NCBI GenBank assembly: GCA_964501535.1
Contig: CAZCSV010000005.1
Span: 124,001-188,000, forward strand
Source of the DNA: FEN-1279 sp964501535
GTDB taxonomy: Bacteria; Bacteroidota; Ignavibacteria; Tepidaquicellales; Tepidaquicellaceae
Length of the DNA: 64,000 nucleotides
Reading direction: 5' to 3'
A model generated the notes under the pieces. It made no database searches. It worked only from the letters and a program-made list of their open reading frames with translations, and was not told the origin of the DNA. The position numbers were made by a program, and so were the translations under genes. Positions 27,239-36,954 of the stretch are shown one piece after another (within the stretch, counting starts at the first letter, position 1; every line of letters starts with the position of its first letter).

Positions 27239-28282
27239 ATGTTAAAAAAATTTGCTTCAGATTTAAAAGCTTACAGAGAAAAGAAGAAGATATCGTTACT
27301 GCACATTGCAAATGAAACGAGGATTCACATATCAAATCTGGAAAGAATTGAAAATGGAGAATTTAATTTCATGCCGCCGCCTTATATAAGAGCTTTTTTA
27401 AAGCAATACATAAAGAGTTTAGGGCTTGACGAAAAAGAGATGCTGTACAATTTTGATTTAGCGAAGAGCGGCCGGTATCAGCCGATTGCCGAAAGCGAAG
27501 ATAAAAATGATGAAGTAACAAAAGAAAAGGAAGAAACACCGGAAAAAGACAAGGCGGAAATAAAAAAGGAAGAGAATAAAAAAGATGAAGTCGAAACATT
27601 AGAGACTCTGTTTGAGGAAAAAGTTCCGGTAAGCGGAACAAAGACGATTAAGCAAGAAGAGAAGAAGCCAGTTCAGAATCAGCACATAAAAAAAATAGAG
27701 GTTGAGAGGGGAGCATCGTTCGCCGAAGCTCCTGAAATTATGAAACAACCGCAGAAAAAGTCCGTGAGTTTATCGCCGTCGATTTTTAAATCTCTCGGAT
27801 TTCTGGTGGTGATACTTTTAATGGGATACGGGATTTATCTTCTTGTCACGACGGTATTCATTACGGGGTCGTCGAAGACAAAGCTCGATATAGTAAGGCA
27901 GAATTTCGATACGGTAGTAAAGGAGAACGAAAAGAAAATTCTCGGTAAGCGTTCGAAGGAAGAGATAGAAGATTCGATAAGAAAGGCGCAATACATACAG
28001 GATTCGATTAAGAGGTCGTTAAACGATTCAATAACACTCGAAATTAAATGTCTGAAAAAGGGATACATAACGGTAATAGTGGATTCGATTTCATATGAAA
28101 ACATGTACAAGGAATCCTTTGATAAGGATTACAAAGGAACATGGAAGGCAAAAAAATATTTCTGGGTTACATCAGCAAACACGACGACATTCGAGCTTTA
28201 CCTAAACGGTAAAAAATTAGACATCAAGGATACCAAAGTCAAATATCTGAAAATATCGAGGGATGGGATTCAGAAAGAGTAA
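27239..28282 (+). CDS. RodZ-like HTH membrane protein
   Basis: Cytoplasmic N-terminal helix-turn-helix (about 1-75: LKAYREKKKISLLHIANETR, LERIENGEF, PPYIRAFLKQYIKSLGLD), a charged Lys/Glu-rich linker, one transmembrane segment (about 184-206, SLGFLVVILLMGYGIYLLVT) and a periplasmic DUF4115-like beta domain. That order is the RodZ plan: it links MreB to the envelope to keep rod shape. The linker is unusually long and acidic/basic mixed. Confidence 0.82.
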   Translation: MLKKFASDLKAYREKKKISLLHIANETRIHISNLERIENGEFNFMPPPYIRAFLKQYIKSLGLDEKEMLYNFDLAKSGRYQPIAESEDKNDEVTKEKEETPEKDKAEIKKEENKKDEVETLETLFEEKVPVSGTKTIKQEEKKPVQNQHIKKIEVERGASFAEAPEIMKQPQKKSVSLSPSIFKSLGFLVVILLMGYGIYLLVTTVFITGSSKTKLDIVRQNFDTVVKENEKKILGKRSKEEIEDSIRKAQYIQDSIKRSLNDSITLEIKCLKKGYITVIVDSISYENMYKESFDKDYKGTWKAKKYFWVTSANTTTFELYLNGKKLDIKDTKVKYLKISRDGIQKE

Positions 28283-28343
28283 TCAAGGGTTACAAAGAAC
28301 ATATTAAAATTTTACACCAAGAATTTAACAAATAAACAGTGCA

Positions 28344-30353
28344 GTGTCAGCACCGAAAGAAATAATTTCAAGAATTAATTTATTGAGGGAAAAGATAGCT
28401 GATGCAGATTACAGGTATTATGTATTAGACGAGCCCGACATTTCCGATTTTGATTATGATATGATGATGAAGGAGGTAGAGGAAATCGAGAGGAATTATC
28501 CTGAGCTAATAACGCCCGATTCGCCCACACAAAGAGTTTCCGGTGAGCCCACCAAAAAATTCAAAGTAATAACGCATGAAGTTCCCATGCTTTCTTTATC
28601 GAATTCGTACAACTTCGATGAGTTAACAGATTTTGATACAAGGATAAAAAATCTCATTTCCGGTCAGGAGTATGAATATGTATGCGAGCTGAAATTCGAC
28701 GGTCTTGCGGTTTCCCTGATTTACGAAAACGGAGTTTTCGTGAGGGGGGCGACGCGGGGGGACGGGACGAAGGGCGATGATGTAACGAATAATTTAAAGA
28801 CAATCCGCTCCATTCCTTTGAAGGTTAAATCTGACACATACAAAAATTTTGAAGTCCGAGGAGAGGTATTTATAAAGAAAAATGATTTTGAAAAGATAAA
28901 CGAAGAGCAGGAGATAAGGGGGGAGAAGCTTTTTGCGAATGCAAGGAACACAGCGGCGGGAACGCTGAAATTAAAAGACAATAAGGCCGTAGCGGCAAGA
29001 CCGCTTAATATATTTGTTTATTATTTCAGGACAGGGGAAGTAAATTTGAAGACACATTATGATAACATAAGAATTCTCAAGAGCCTTAAATTTCCTGTTA
29101 ACGGATATACGGAAAAATTCAAATCCATAGATGAGGTAAAGAAATATTGTGATAAAATAGAGGAAATAAGAGACACACTTCCTTACGAGATAGACGGTGT
29201 GGTAGTAAAAGTAAATTCATTATCGCAGCAGGATGCACTCGGTTCGGTTGCGAAATCCCCTCGATGGGCGATTGCCTATAAATTTAAGGCGAAGCAGAAG
29301 GTTACAAAGATAAAGAACATCACATTACAGGTCGGCAGGATAGGGACGATAACTCCTGTTGCGGAGTTAGAGCCTGTTTTTCTGGCAGGATCAACGATAG
29401 CGAGGGCGACTTTACACAATTTCGATGAAATTAGGAAGAAAAGAATAAGAGTCGGTGCGACCGTAAAGATTGAAAAGGGAGGAGATGTAATTCCAAAAGT
29501 TGTTGAAGTCATCGAAGATGAAAAATTCAAGAAGTTACCGGAGTATATAAATCCGACTAATTGTCCGGTATGCGGTTCCGTTCTTGAAAAACCGGATGAA
29601 GAGGTAAATTACTATTGTGCAAATTATTTTTGTCCCGCACAGATACAGGGAAGAATAGAGCATTTTGTTCAGAGGGATGCTATGGAGATAGAGGGTCTGG
29701 GGACGAGCATTATAGAAATATTTTTAAAAGAAGGATTTATAAAAGACTACACCGATTTATATGAACTGCACAAGTTCAAGAATGAATTAATAAATTTGGA
29801 GAGGTTTGGCGAAAAAAGCATTTCAAATATTCTGAATGCAATAGAGGAATCGAAAAAGAAACCGTTCGAGAAGGTTTTATTTGCGATAGGGATAAGGCAC
29901 ATAGGGGAGAAGACAGCAAAAATAATAGCAAAGCATTTCGGCTCGATAGACAGGCTGATTGAGGCATCGGAAGACGAGATAAGCAATGTTTACGAGATAG
30001 GACCGAAGATTGCTAAGAGCATTAAGGATTTTTTTGAAGACGAAAAAAGCAAAACTTTAACGGAGAAGCTGAAGAAGATTGGGTTGAATCTGGAGGCAGA
30101 CAAATCCGTTAAAACCAAATTCAATGCTAATCTCAAAGATAAGACTTTTGTATTAACGGGAACGCTTGAAAATTACACACGCGAGAAAGCAACACAAATT
30201 ATAGAAGATTCCGGAGGCAGAGTATCGTCTTCCGTAAGCAAGAAAACGGACTATGTACTGGCGGGAAAAGAAGCCGGAAGCAAACTTGAAAAAGCGAAGA
30301 AGCTTGGAGTAACGATTATAGGAGAAGAAGATTTCGAAAAAATGACAGGGTAA
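28344..30353 (+). CDS. ligA: NAD-dependent DNA ligase LigA
   Basis: Full-length 669-residue ligase. In order: Ia domain (YRYYVLDEPDISDFDYDMM), adenylation domain with nucleophile Lys117 in ELKFDG, GATRGDG, the OB fold (GRIGTITPVAELEPV), a four-Cys zinc finger starting at Cys407 (CPVCGSVL ... CPAQ), helix-hairpin-helix repeats (FAIGIRHIGEKTA) and a C-terminal BRCT domain from about 590. Starts at GTG 28344. It joins nicks in replication and repair. Confidence 0.97.
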   Translation: MSAPKEIISRINLLREKIADADYRYYVLDEPDISDFDYDMMMKEVEEIERNYPELITPDSPTQRVSGEPTKKFKVITHEVPMLSLSNSYNFDELTDFDTRIKNLISGQEYEYVCELKFDGLAVSLIYENGVFVRGATRGDGTKGDDVTNNLKTIRSIPLKVKSDTYKNFEVRGEVFIKKNDFEKINEEQEIRGEKLFANARNTAAGTLKLKDNKAVAARPLNIFVYYFRTGEVNLKTHYDNIRILKSLKFPVNGYTEKFKSIDEVKKYCDKIEEIRDTLPYEIDGVVVKVNSLSQQDALGSVAKSPRWAIAYKFKAKQKVTKIKNITLQVGRIGTITPVAELEPVFLAGSTIARATLHNFDEIRKKRIRVGATVKIEKGGDVIPKVVEVIEDEKFKKLPEYINPTNCPVCGSVLEKPDEEVNYYCANYFCPAQIQGRIEHFVQRDAMEIEGLGTSIIEIFLKEGFIKDYTDLYELHKFKNELINLERFGEKSISNILNAIEESKKKPFEKVLFAIGIRHIGEKTAKIIAKHFGSIDRLIEASEDEISNVYEIGPKIAKSIKDFFEDEKSKTLTEKLKKIGLNLEADKSVKTKFNANLKDKTFVLTGTLENYTREKATQIIEDSGGRVSSSVSKKTDYVLAGKEAGSKLEKAKKLGVTIIGEEDFEKMTG

Positions 30354-30365
30354 CGGAGTCCGGGT

Positions 30366-31010
30366 TTATTTAAGGAAATTAACACCGAAGACCAGCTGTA
30401 TTCCTCCCAAATCTTTCATCGGGCTGTTCTTAATACTAATAACGTCACCGCTGACTACGGGTAAATAGAAGTACCTGAAATTCATACTGAAAGCAAGGTT
30501 CTTTGAATTCTGGAATTCAATTCCCACGCCTGCAAATCCACCAAGTGCAAATGCCGCCTGGAAATATCCGAATGCATTGAAATAGCTTTTATCGTAGGGA
30601 TTTGTAAGTACGAGAGCGGGAGTTATGCCGATATTAACAAGGGGTTTGAAGTCGTTTTCTATATCATCTTTAAACATATAGTGCTGGAAGCCGATATTAA
30701 CGGGAATCATAAACACCCTTTTCACCTTGTCCTGAATGTATGAGTTTCCATAGTAGTCAAAATACTCGAATTCCCTGTTATCACTGACGCCCGTAACAGA
30801 GAGATTGAAAAACAAATCGGAGCTATGGCTGATTGGTTTAAAATATCCCCCGGATAATCCGTAGCCTTTATCGGAATAAATAACGCTTAATCCGAATTGG
30901 TTTCTCGGCTCTTTGGTATTATTTGAGGGTTTTGGGTTAATTTGGTTTCCTGTTGCAAAAGTCAGTTTTGCAATCAGCAATATAATTATAAGAAATTTAA
31001 TTCTAACCAT
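30366..31010 (-). CDS. Predicted outer-membrane beta-barrel protein, unknown function
   Basis: A 214-residue protein from ATG 31010 (GTG 31013 would add one Met). It has a signal peptide (VRIKFLIIILLIAKLTFATG) and alternating beta-strand stretches (FGLSVIYSDKGYGLSGGYF; FFNLSVTGVS) ending in a hydrophobic strand (GIQLVFGVNFLK), typical of small outer-membrane barrels. I do not recognise a named family. It is convergent with ligA, 12 bp from its end. Confidence 0.65.
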   Translation of the reverse strand: MVRIKFLIIILLIAKLTFATGNQINPKPSNNTKEPRNQFGLSVIYSDKGYGLSGGYFKPISHSSDLFFNLSVTGVSDNREFEYFDYYGNSYIQDKVKRVFMIPVNIGFQHYMFKDDIENDFKPLVNIGITPALVLTNPYDKSYFNAFGYFQAAFALGGFAGVGIEFQNSKNLAFSMNFRYFYLPVVSGDVISIKNSPMKDLGGIQLVFGVNFLK

Positions 31011-31081
31011 CACTTTATAAATTGTTTAATGAAACATATTTGATTAATTTTTAAAAGTAAAGTCTATTGTAAAAGAATATT

Positions 31082-31666
31082 TTGACAGAGCAGAGATACA
31101 ACAAGATAAAAAAGGTAGTAAACCAGCGGCAGAGGTATCTGACCGTAGTTTTAGAAAATGTACACGACCCGCACAATGTGAGTGCGGTTTTAAGAAGCTG
31201 TGATGCAGTGGGGATTGACAAGGTATATTTAATATACAATACGAATAAATTCCCGAAAATCGGGAGGGTTTCTTCTGCAAGCGCGAAGAAGTGGGTGGAG
31301 GTTATAAAGTTTAGAAGCGTCGATGAATGTTTTGCGGAATTAAAAAGGGAGAAGTACAGGATTTACTCGACTCACATATCCGAAACAGGAAAGAACAGGT
31401 CGCTATATGAAACGGATTTAACGAAAAGGGTTGCGATTGTTTTCGGGAATGAGCACGCGGGAGTAACGGAAGAAGTAAAGCAGAAATCAGACGGGAATCT
31501 GATTATTCCGATGTATGGAATGATACAATCGCTAAACATTTCGGTATCAGTAGCAGTGTGTATTTACGAAGCGTTGAGGCAGAGGGATGCAAGGGGAATG
31601 TACAGGAGAACAAGATATACGAAATCGGAATTGAAAACCAAATTAGATTATTATATAAATAAATAG
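31082..31666 (+). CDS. SpoU/TrmH-family tRNA or rRNA 2'-O-methyltransferase
   Basis: SPOUT fold of 194 residues starting at TTG 31082. Motif 1 is VLENVHDPHNVSAVLRSCDAVG (shown here in part: NVSAVLRSCDA), motif 2 VAIVFGNEHAGV and motif 3 IPMYGMIQSLNISVSVAV, i.e. the full knotted SAM site. Order and length fit TrmH (Gm18 in tRNA), including the extended C-terminus RGMYRRTRY. kdsA follows 8 bp later, likely cotranscribed. Confidence 0.88.
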   Translation: MTEQRYNKIKKVVNQRQRYLTVVLENVHDPHNVSAVLRSCDAVGIDKVYLIYNTNKFPKIGRVSSASAKKWVEVIKFRSVDECFAELKREKYRIYSTHISETGKNRSLYETDLTKRVAIVFGNEHAGVTEEVKQKSDGNLIIPMYGMIQSLNISVSVAVCIYEALRQRDARGMYRRTRYTKSELKTKLDYYINK

Positions 31667-31674
31667 GAAAAATA

Positions 31675-32493
31675 ATGTTACCGAATTATTTTAAAAAAGA
31701 GTTGAAATTTAAGAGCACGAATAACTTTCTGCTGATTGCGGGACCGTGTGTAGTAGAGAGCAAGTCGGTCGTTTTCAGGACTTGCGAAAAGGTGAAAGAG
31801 GTGACGGCGAAATTAAAAATTCCATACGTTTTCAAATCGTCATATATGAAGGCAAACCGCACTTCGGGAGAGTCTTTCAGGGGACTTGAAATGGATAAAG
31901 CACTGAAAATTTTAGCGGATGTAAAGAAGGAGTTTGATGTTCCCGTACTTACGGATGTGCATTCGGAGGTAGAGGCGGGCATTGCGGCAGAGGTAGTGGA
32001 TATACTGCAGATACCTGCTTTTCTTTGCAGGCAGACGGAACTTCTGGAAGCGGCAGGAGAAACGGGGAAGATTGTAAATATTAAAAAGGGACAGTTTCTC
32101 GCGCCTTCAGATTTGAAATATCAGGCGGAAAAAGTTGCATCGACGGGAAACAATAAAATTATGCTGACGGAAAGGGGAACAACATTCGGGTATAATAATC
32201 TGGTTGTGGATTTCAGAGGGCTTGTGATTATGAAGAAATTCGGGTATCCGGTGATATTCGACGCAACTCATTCAGTTCAGATGCCTTCGAAGGAAAACGG
32301 TATAAGCGGGGGATGTCCGGAGTTCATTGCACCGCTTGCGCGTGCGGCAATGGCTGTGGGTATTGACGGGATATTCATCGAAACTCATCCGAATCCATCA
32401 AGAGCATTGAGTGACGGGAGCAACATGCTGAAGCTGGAAAAGCTGGAAGAACTATTGAAAGAGCTGGTGAAATTATATAATATTTCAGGATGA
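31675..32493 (+). CDS. kdsA: 3-deoxy-8-phosphooctulonate synthase
   Basis: Condenses arabinose-5-phosphate with PEP to Kdo-8-phosphate for lipopolysaccharide. The 272-residue TIM barrel shows LIAGPCVVES, KSSYMKANRTS, DVHSEVEAG, LQIPAFLCRQTEL, KKGQFLAPSD, TERGTTFGYNNLVVDFRG and DATHSVQMP. This indicates a Gram-negative outer membrane, and that ordinary Kdo is made independently of the 3675-10337 operon. Confidence 0.96.
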   Translation: MLPNYFKKELKFKSTNNFLLIAGPCVVESKSVVFRTCEKVKEVTAKLKIPYVFKSSYMKANRTSGESFRGLEMDKALKILADVKKEFDVPVLTDVHSEVEAGIAAEVVDILQIPAFLCRQTELLEAAGETGKIVNIKKGQFLAPSDLKYQAEKVASTGNNKIMLTERGTTFGYNNLVVDFRGLVIMKKFGYPVIFDATHSVQMPSKENGISGGCPEFIAPLARAAMAVGIDGIFIETHPNPSRALSDGSNMLKLEKLEELLKELVKLYNISG

Positions 32494-32498
32494 ATATT

Positions 32499-32525
32499 TC
32501 GTTCCCAAACATAGTTTGGGAACGA
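32499..32525. repeat. Dispersed palindrome, copy 2 (TCGTTCCCAAAC family)
   Basis: The same 12-bp stem as at 2687-2713 with loop ATA instead of TCA, 5 bp after the kdsA stop and between convergent genes. Confidence 0.8.
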
Positions 32526-32587
32526 GTGATATGGTGGAAACACAGTCCGGGAATAAATAAAAATTATTGATTTACTGCTTGCATTTA

Positions 32588-35332
32588 TTACTTCAAATCC
32601 ATTCCGTTCTTAATTCCTTTATCTATTGCTTTTACGCCTTCGGACATCCATCGGGGCATCGGAGAGTCTTTCAGGTAGTAATCAAAGAACTGCATCATAC
32701 GTTTAGCGAGGTCGACTCTGCTCGGCCATTTAACTAGGTTATGCTCTTCGCCGTTATAGGTCAGCATCCACGCAGGTTTATTCAGTCTTCTAAGTGCTGT
32801 AAAAAATTCTATACCCTGCTGATGCGGGACTGCTCCGTCGTTATCGTTCGACATAATCAATACGGGAGTTTCGATTTTATCTACGAAGAAGAGCGGAGAA
32901 TTTTCGAAATACAAATCAAATCCGTTCCACAGAGTTTTTCCGAGGCGGCTTTGAGACTGTTCATACTGGAACTGTCTGACCATACCCGATTCCCATCTGA
33001 TACCTCCGTAGGCGCTTGTCATATTAGCGACGGGAGCACCCGTCATAGCAGCTTTATACAGGTTCGTTCTCGTAATAATATAAGCCGCCTGGTAGCCGCC
33101 CCAGCTCTGTCCCTGTAATCCAAGATTATATTTATCAATAAAACCTTTTTCAAGCAATGCATATGTTCCGCTGACAACTGCGTTGTAACCGCTTTTTCCC
33201 GGGTAACCGATTTTATATGTGATATCGGGGATGAAAACAATATATCCGTTGCTATTATACAGAGGGAAATTAATGACTGACCTGCTTGGATTAGGGATAT
33301 AATGTGCGTGAATTCTATCTGTATATTTTTCATAAAAATACGATATCATCGGGTATTGTTTGTTCGGGTCGAAGTTTTCCGGTTTGTATAAAAGACCTTT
33401 TTGCTCTACGCCGAGCGAATCTTTCCATTTAAAAATTTCGACCGAGCCCCAGAGATAGTTTGACTGCTGGGGATTTGCATTCGAAATTTTTTCAGCATTG
33501 GAAAAGTCGAGAGAGCTTGTCCACAAGTCGGGAAATTCGGTATAGGAATATCTCTGCCAGATCAGTCTATCGGATTTTTTTGATTTAACGGGGTTAGTAA
33601 AGCCATAGTCAGTCATAATGATTTCCTTGAGAGAATTTTCCGAATTCAAGTCGAGCGAGTAGAATCCTTCGTATGCAGTATTTTCATTTCTTGCGTTCAA
33701 TAAAATTTTAGAAGGGACATAAACAGTATCCTCTTCAAGTTTTGAATACCTGAAAATGGTTTTTGTATCTCTTCCGATTTTCGTGAGATTTACGGGTACG
33801 GTTTCATTTTTCGGATTTACTTTCCATATGTCGTATTTATCATAAATCAAAACGGATTCATCATCTTTTGTCCAACCTGCAATGCCGTATTCTTCCGGGT
33901 CTCTGGGCTGGTCATTTTCTTCGTCGTATAGTTTTGCGGGAACAGATTTTGTTATTACAAATTCTCTTTCATCTTTAACGGAATAGCAGTGGTAGGTGCT
34001 ATCCAGCGGTTCATAATACAAGAAGTAATTTCCGAGGGGGGAGAAGTCCGCATAATACTTTTTCCTTTCGGCAATTAATTTTTTCTCTCCGGTTTCGAGG
34101 TTAATTAAATAACAGTCTCTATAGAATGCATCTTCCCACGATATAAGCTTCCGGTATGGGATATCCGAGAATCCGTAAGCGAAATTTCCGTTACCCTTAT
34201 TAATTATTTTTACATACGGCATTTCGGGATCTGTGAGCTGGGTAATTTTATTCTGTTCTGTATTATATATTGCAAGGTACGTTCTCTTTTTTTCCTTTTC
34301 CAGGTTGTGCAGCTGCTGTGACTGGAGGAAGCCGTCGTTCCAGTTCCATATATCCACTTTGCATTTTTCGTCATCGGGTATTGTGTCTTTAGGTTCGGGG
34401 ATAATTTTTGGAGCAGTCTGGAAGAACAGTTTTGTCCCGTCCTCCGAGAAGGACATAGATTCGTTTGAGCTGAGTTCCCATCCATCGGGAATTCCCAGGG
34501 TGGAGGTGTCTGCCAGCAATTTAACAGAGTTGTTTTTATTATTCCAGTAATACAGGTTATATCTTTTTACCGAGTTCGTATCTTTTGTATGCAGAAAAGC
34601 CATCTGTTCGCCTTTAGTATCCATTGCAAGTTTTTTTATTATTCCTTTTTGCTGGAAAATCTTTGTTGCAAGTTCTTTTTTCGTATCGAATAAATAAACG
34701 GAATTTGAATCTTTCTTATTGTTTTTAGAAGTGGAAATAAAGCCGAGAGCGTTTCCGTTTTTCGAGAACAGATATTCGGAGACATCTTTATATCTGGAAT
34801 TATATTTAGAGACAGGGTTTACAATATTCAAAAAAGTATATTCAGCAGTATCTTTTTCGGAGGTAGTATCTTTTACTTCGTTCAAAAAAGCTACATATCC
34901 TTTGTTTTCCTTTGGGACAGCGAGAGAAGTGAGTTCGGGAAATTTTTGAATCGTTTTGTTCAGGTAGATTCCGAGAGAATCTTTAGGAAACTGCTCTTTC
35001 TTTTTTTTCTTAACCTTCAAGTCCCTGATAATTTTTTCTTCGGGTTTAATTTTAAATGCGAGGAAATCCGAGTTCGGAGAAAATACAGCATCGTACCCTC
35101 TCGGGACGGAATCTCGCGAGCCGTTTTCAGTATTGTAAATATGCAGCCATCCGTCGCCTTTCTGGGGATTGATTTCGTATGCAATCCATTTACCGTCGGG
35201 GGATATTTTTGTTTTTTCGAGCCGTTTCCAGCTGTCGTAGACGCTGTGGTCGAGAGGGATTTTTGATGTTTCCTGAGCACATAAGTAGAAAGTAAAAAGT
35301 GAAAAGTAGAATATCAGAAATATTTTTTTCAT
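32588..35332 (-). CDS. S9-family prolyl oligopeptidase-like secreted peptidase
   Basis: A 914-residue exported serine peptidase: signal peptide (IFLIFYFSLFTFYLCAQ), N-terminal beta-propeller with WD40-like strands (KISPDGKWIAYEI; TENGSRDSVPRGYDAVFSP), then the alpha/beta-hydrolase domain. The catalytic triad is Ser in GQSWGGYQ (about residue 740), Asp in SNDNDGAVPHQQG and His in GEEHNL. Likely acts on peptides in the periplasm or outside. A family trait is cutting after Pro or Ala; the exact specificity is unknown. Confidence 0.88.
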   Translation of the reverse strand: MKKIFLIFYFSLFTFYLCAQETSKIPLDHSVYDSWKRLEKTKISPDGKWIAYEINPQKGDGWLHIYNTENGSRDSVPRGYDAVFSPNSDFLAFKIKPEEKIIRDLKVKKKKKEQFPKDSLGIYLNKTIQKFPELTSLAVPKENKGYVAFLNEVKDTTSEKDTAEYTFLNIVNPVSKYNSRYKDVSEYLFSKNGNALGFISTSKNNKKDSNSVYLFDTKKELATKIFQQKGIIKKLAMDTKGEQMAFLHTKDTNSVKRYNLYYWNNKNNSVKLLADTSTLGIPDGWELSSNESMSFSEDGTKLFFQTAPKIIPEPKDTIPDDEKCKVDIWNWNDGFLQSQQLHNLEKEKKRTYLAIYNTEQNKITQLTDPEMPYVKIINKGNGNFAYGFSDIPYRKLISWEDAFYRDCYLINLETGEKKLIAERKKYYADFSPLGNYFLYYEPLDSTYHCYSVKDEREFVITKSVPAKLYDEENDQPRDPEEYGIAGWTKDDESVLIYDKYDIWKVNPKNETVPVNLTKIGRDTKTIFRYSKLEEDTVYVPSKILLNARNENTAYEGFYSLDLNSENSLKEIIMTDYGFTNPVKSKKSDRLIWQRYSYTEFPDLWTSSLDFSNAEKISNANPQQSNYLWGSVEIFKWKDSLGVEQKGLLYKPENFDPNKQYPMISYFYEKYTDRIHAHYIPNPSRSVINFPLYNSNGYIVFIPDITYKIGYPGKSGYNAVVSGTYALLEKGFIDKYNLGLQGQSWGGYQAAYIITRTNLYKAAMTGAPVANMTSAYGGIRWESGMVRQFQYEQSQSRLGKTLWNGFDLYFENSPLFFVDKIETPVLIMSNDNDGAVPHQQGIEFFTALRRLNKPAWMLTYNGEEHNLVKWPSRVDLAKRMMQFFDYYLKDSPMPRWMSEGVKAIDKGIKNGMDLK

Positions 35333-35482
35333 AAAGTTTTTATTAAGGAAAATTTGTGTAAAATATTTACAATTTAATACAAATTATATTCATTATTTTT
35401 GCTCCAGTGTTAATAATATATCCTAAATTTATTGCTTTCTACTTTTTAGATTTAATTTTATTTTGACATTACAGTAAATAAG

Positions 35483-36259
35483 ATGTCTAATTTAAGAGTA
35501 ACAATAATACAATCTCCGCTGCACTGGGAAAATACACGGAAAAACATAGAAATGTTCAGCAGGAAGTTAGATGTTTTCAGAAGGGAAACAGATTTAATAG
35601 TATTGCCGGAAATGTTCACGACGGGATTTTCAAAAAACGCAGAAGGTATTGCTGAAACGATGAAAGGGGAGGCGGTAAATTTTTTAGAAAATTATTCGAA
35701 GAAATTAAATGCTGTTATATGCGGGAGCGTAATAATAAGAGCCAGTGGAAAATATTTTAACCGACTGATAGCTGGTTTTCCGGACGGAACGATACGGTAT
35801 TACGACAAGAGGCATTTATTCAGGATGGCGAATGAGCATCGGGTTTATTCGGGGGGGAGGAAGCAATTAATTGTAAGGATAAAAAGCTGGAGAGTTGCTT
35901 TTTTTATTTGCTATGACTTAAGATTTCCTGTATGGTGCAGGAACAGGAATAATTATGATGCGGCTGTATTCGTGGCGAATTGGCCGAGAGAGAGGAATTA
36001 TTACTGGAAGAATCTGCTTATTGCGAGGGCAATCGAAAATCAGAGTTATGTAATCGGTGTAAACAGGATTGGTTCGGACAGGAACGGATTCAGATATTCG
36101 GGTGACTCGGCGGTAATAAATCCGATGGGAAAGTATTTATTGAATGCAGGAAGCAAAAACGGAATATTCAGTACCGAGCTTGACAGAAATATGCTTGACG
36201 GATTCAGGGAGAAATTTCCCGCATTCAGAGATGCGGATAAATTCAAAATAATTTTATGA
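35483..36259 (+). CDS. Nitrilase-family amidohydrolase, omega-amidase-like
   Basis: Carbon-nitrogen hydrolase with the full triad: Glu43 (LPEMFTTGFS), Lys109 (YYDKRHLFR) and Cys143 (FFICYDLRFPVW). The 258-residue size and motifs match YafV/NIT2-type omega-amidases, which hydrolyse alpha-ketoglutaramate and related metabolites in the methionine salvage and glutamine-transaminase routes. The next gene begins in its stop codon (ATGA). Confidence 0.85.
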   Translation: MSNLRVTIIQSPLHWENTRKNIEMFSRKLDVFRRETDLIVLPEMFTTGFSKNAEGIAETMKGEAVNFLENYSKKLNAVICGSVIIRASGKYFNRLIAGFPDGTIRYYDKRHLFRMANEHRVYSGGRKQLIVRIKSWRVAFFICYDLRFPVWCRNRNNYDAAVFVANWPRERNYYWKNLLIARAIENQSYVIGVNRIGSDRNGFRYSGDSAVINPMGKYLLNAGSKNGIFSTELDRNMLDGFREKFPAFRDADKFKIIL

Positions 36260-36837
36260 GAAAAATATTTTTTACCATTTTAATTTTTCTTTTTTCAGTA
36301 AGTCTTTACTCACAAAATAATTTCACGCGAGTGAGCACGAAGTTTTCAGGAAAGGATGCATGGAAGGACTGGTGGGTGGATGTAAACGGTACGAGCGGCT
36401 CGCTAAAGACGGTATTCACGGGGGATGATGCATGGACTTACTGGGACGTAAATTTACAGAATTATTACGGGACGATAAGAACGGTCTGGTCAGGAGACGA
36501 GGGATGGAAGTACTGGAGGTTCGAGTTTGATGATTGTTACGGATATTTAAGAACGACATATCACGGTGATGATGCATGGAGGGAATGGGATGTTACAGAC
36601 GAAACGGGATACACCACTTTAAAAGTAACCACAGTATATACCGGCGAAAACGCATGGAAATACTGGAGAATATATAATTACGGAGGTAATATGAATGTAA
36701 ACACGACTTTTTCGGGTGATGATGCATGGAAGAGCTGGTCTATAAACGATTACATTAAGAATGAAAAGGCAGGTTATAAAATGGCAGCAATATTTGCGTG
36801 TGTATTTTCGGGATACAGGCAATCACAGAGTAAGTAA
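36256..36837 (+). CDS. Secreted tandem repeat protein with DDAWKYW-type units, unknown function
   Basis: Signal peptide (MRKIFFTILIFLFSVSLYSQ) then about six repeats of 26-32 residues built on a core (F/Y)xG(D/E)(D/N)AWKxW: SGKDAWKDWWVDV, TGDDAWTYWDVNL, SGDEGWKYWRFEF, HGDDAWREWDVTD, TGENAWKYWRIYN and SGDDAWKSWSIND. Each unit would fold as two strands, so a beta-prism or small propeller is plausible. No family is recognised. It starts at ATG 36256, overlapping the amidase stop, so the two are translated together although their roles look unrelated. Confidence 0.75.
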   Translation: MRKIFFTILIFLFSVSLYSQNNFTRVSTKFSGKDAWKDWWVDVNGTSGSLKTVFTGDDAWTYWDVNLQNYYGTIRTVWSGDEGWKYWRFEFDDCYGYLRTTYHGDDAWREWDVTDETGYTTLKVTTVYTGENAWKYWRIYNYGGNMNVNTTFSGDDAWKSWSINDYIKNEKAGYKMAAIFACVFSGYRQSQSK

Positions 36838-36849
36838 GATTGAAGAGCG

Positions 36850-36874
36850 ATTCCTGCCAAGAACATGCAGGGAT
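36850..36874. repeat. Dispersed palindrome ATTCCTGC, copy A
   Basis: ATTCCTGC (36850-36857), loop CAAGAACAT, GCAGGGAT, then GACA. A close copy with loop CAAAAACAT occurs at 59328-59352. The right arm is partly repeated around 36889-36900. Found in the 117-bp gap between the repeat protein and the symporter. Confidence 0.65.
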
Positions 36875-36954
36875 GACAGTTGGTTGGTATGCAGGGATGA
36901 AAAAAGAAATATCTAGAAAATTTAATTTCAGTTCACAAATACAAATAATACTAT

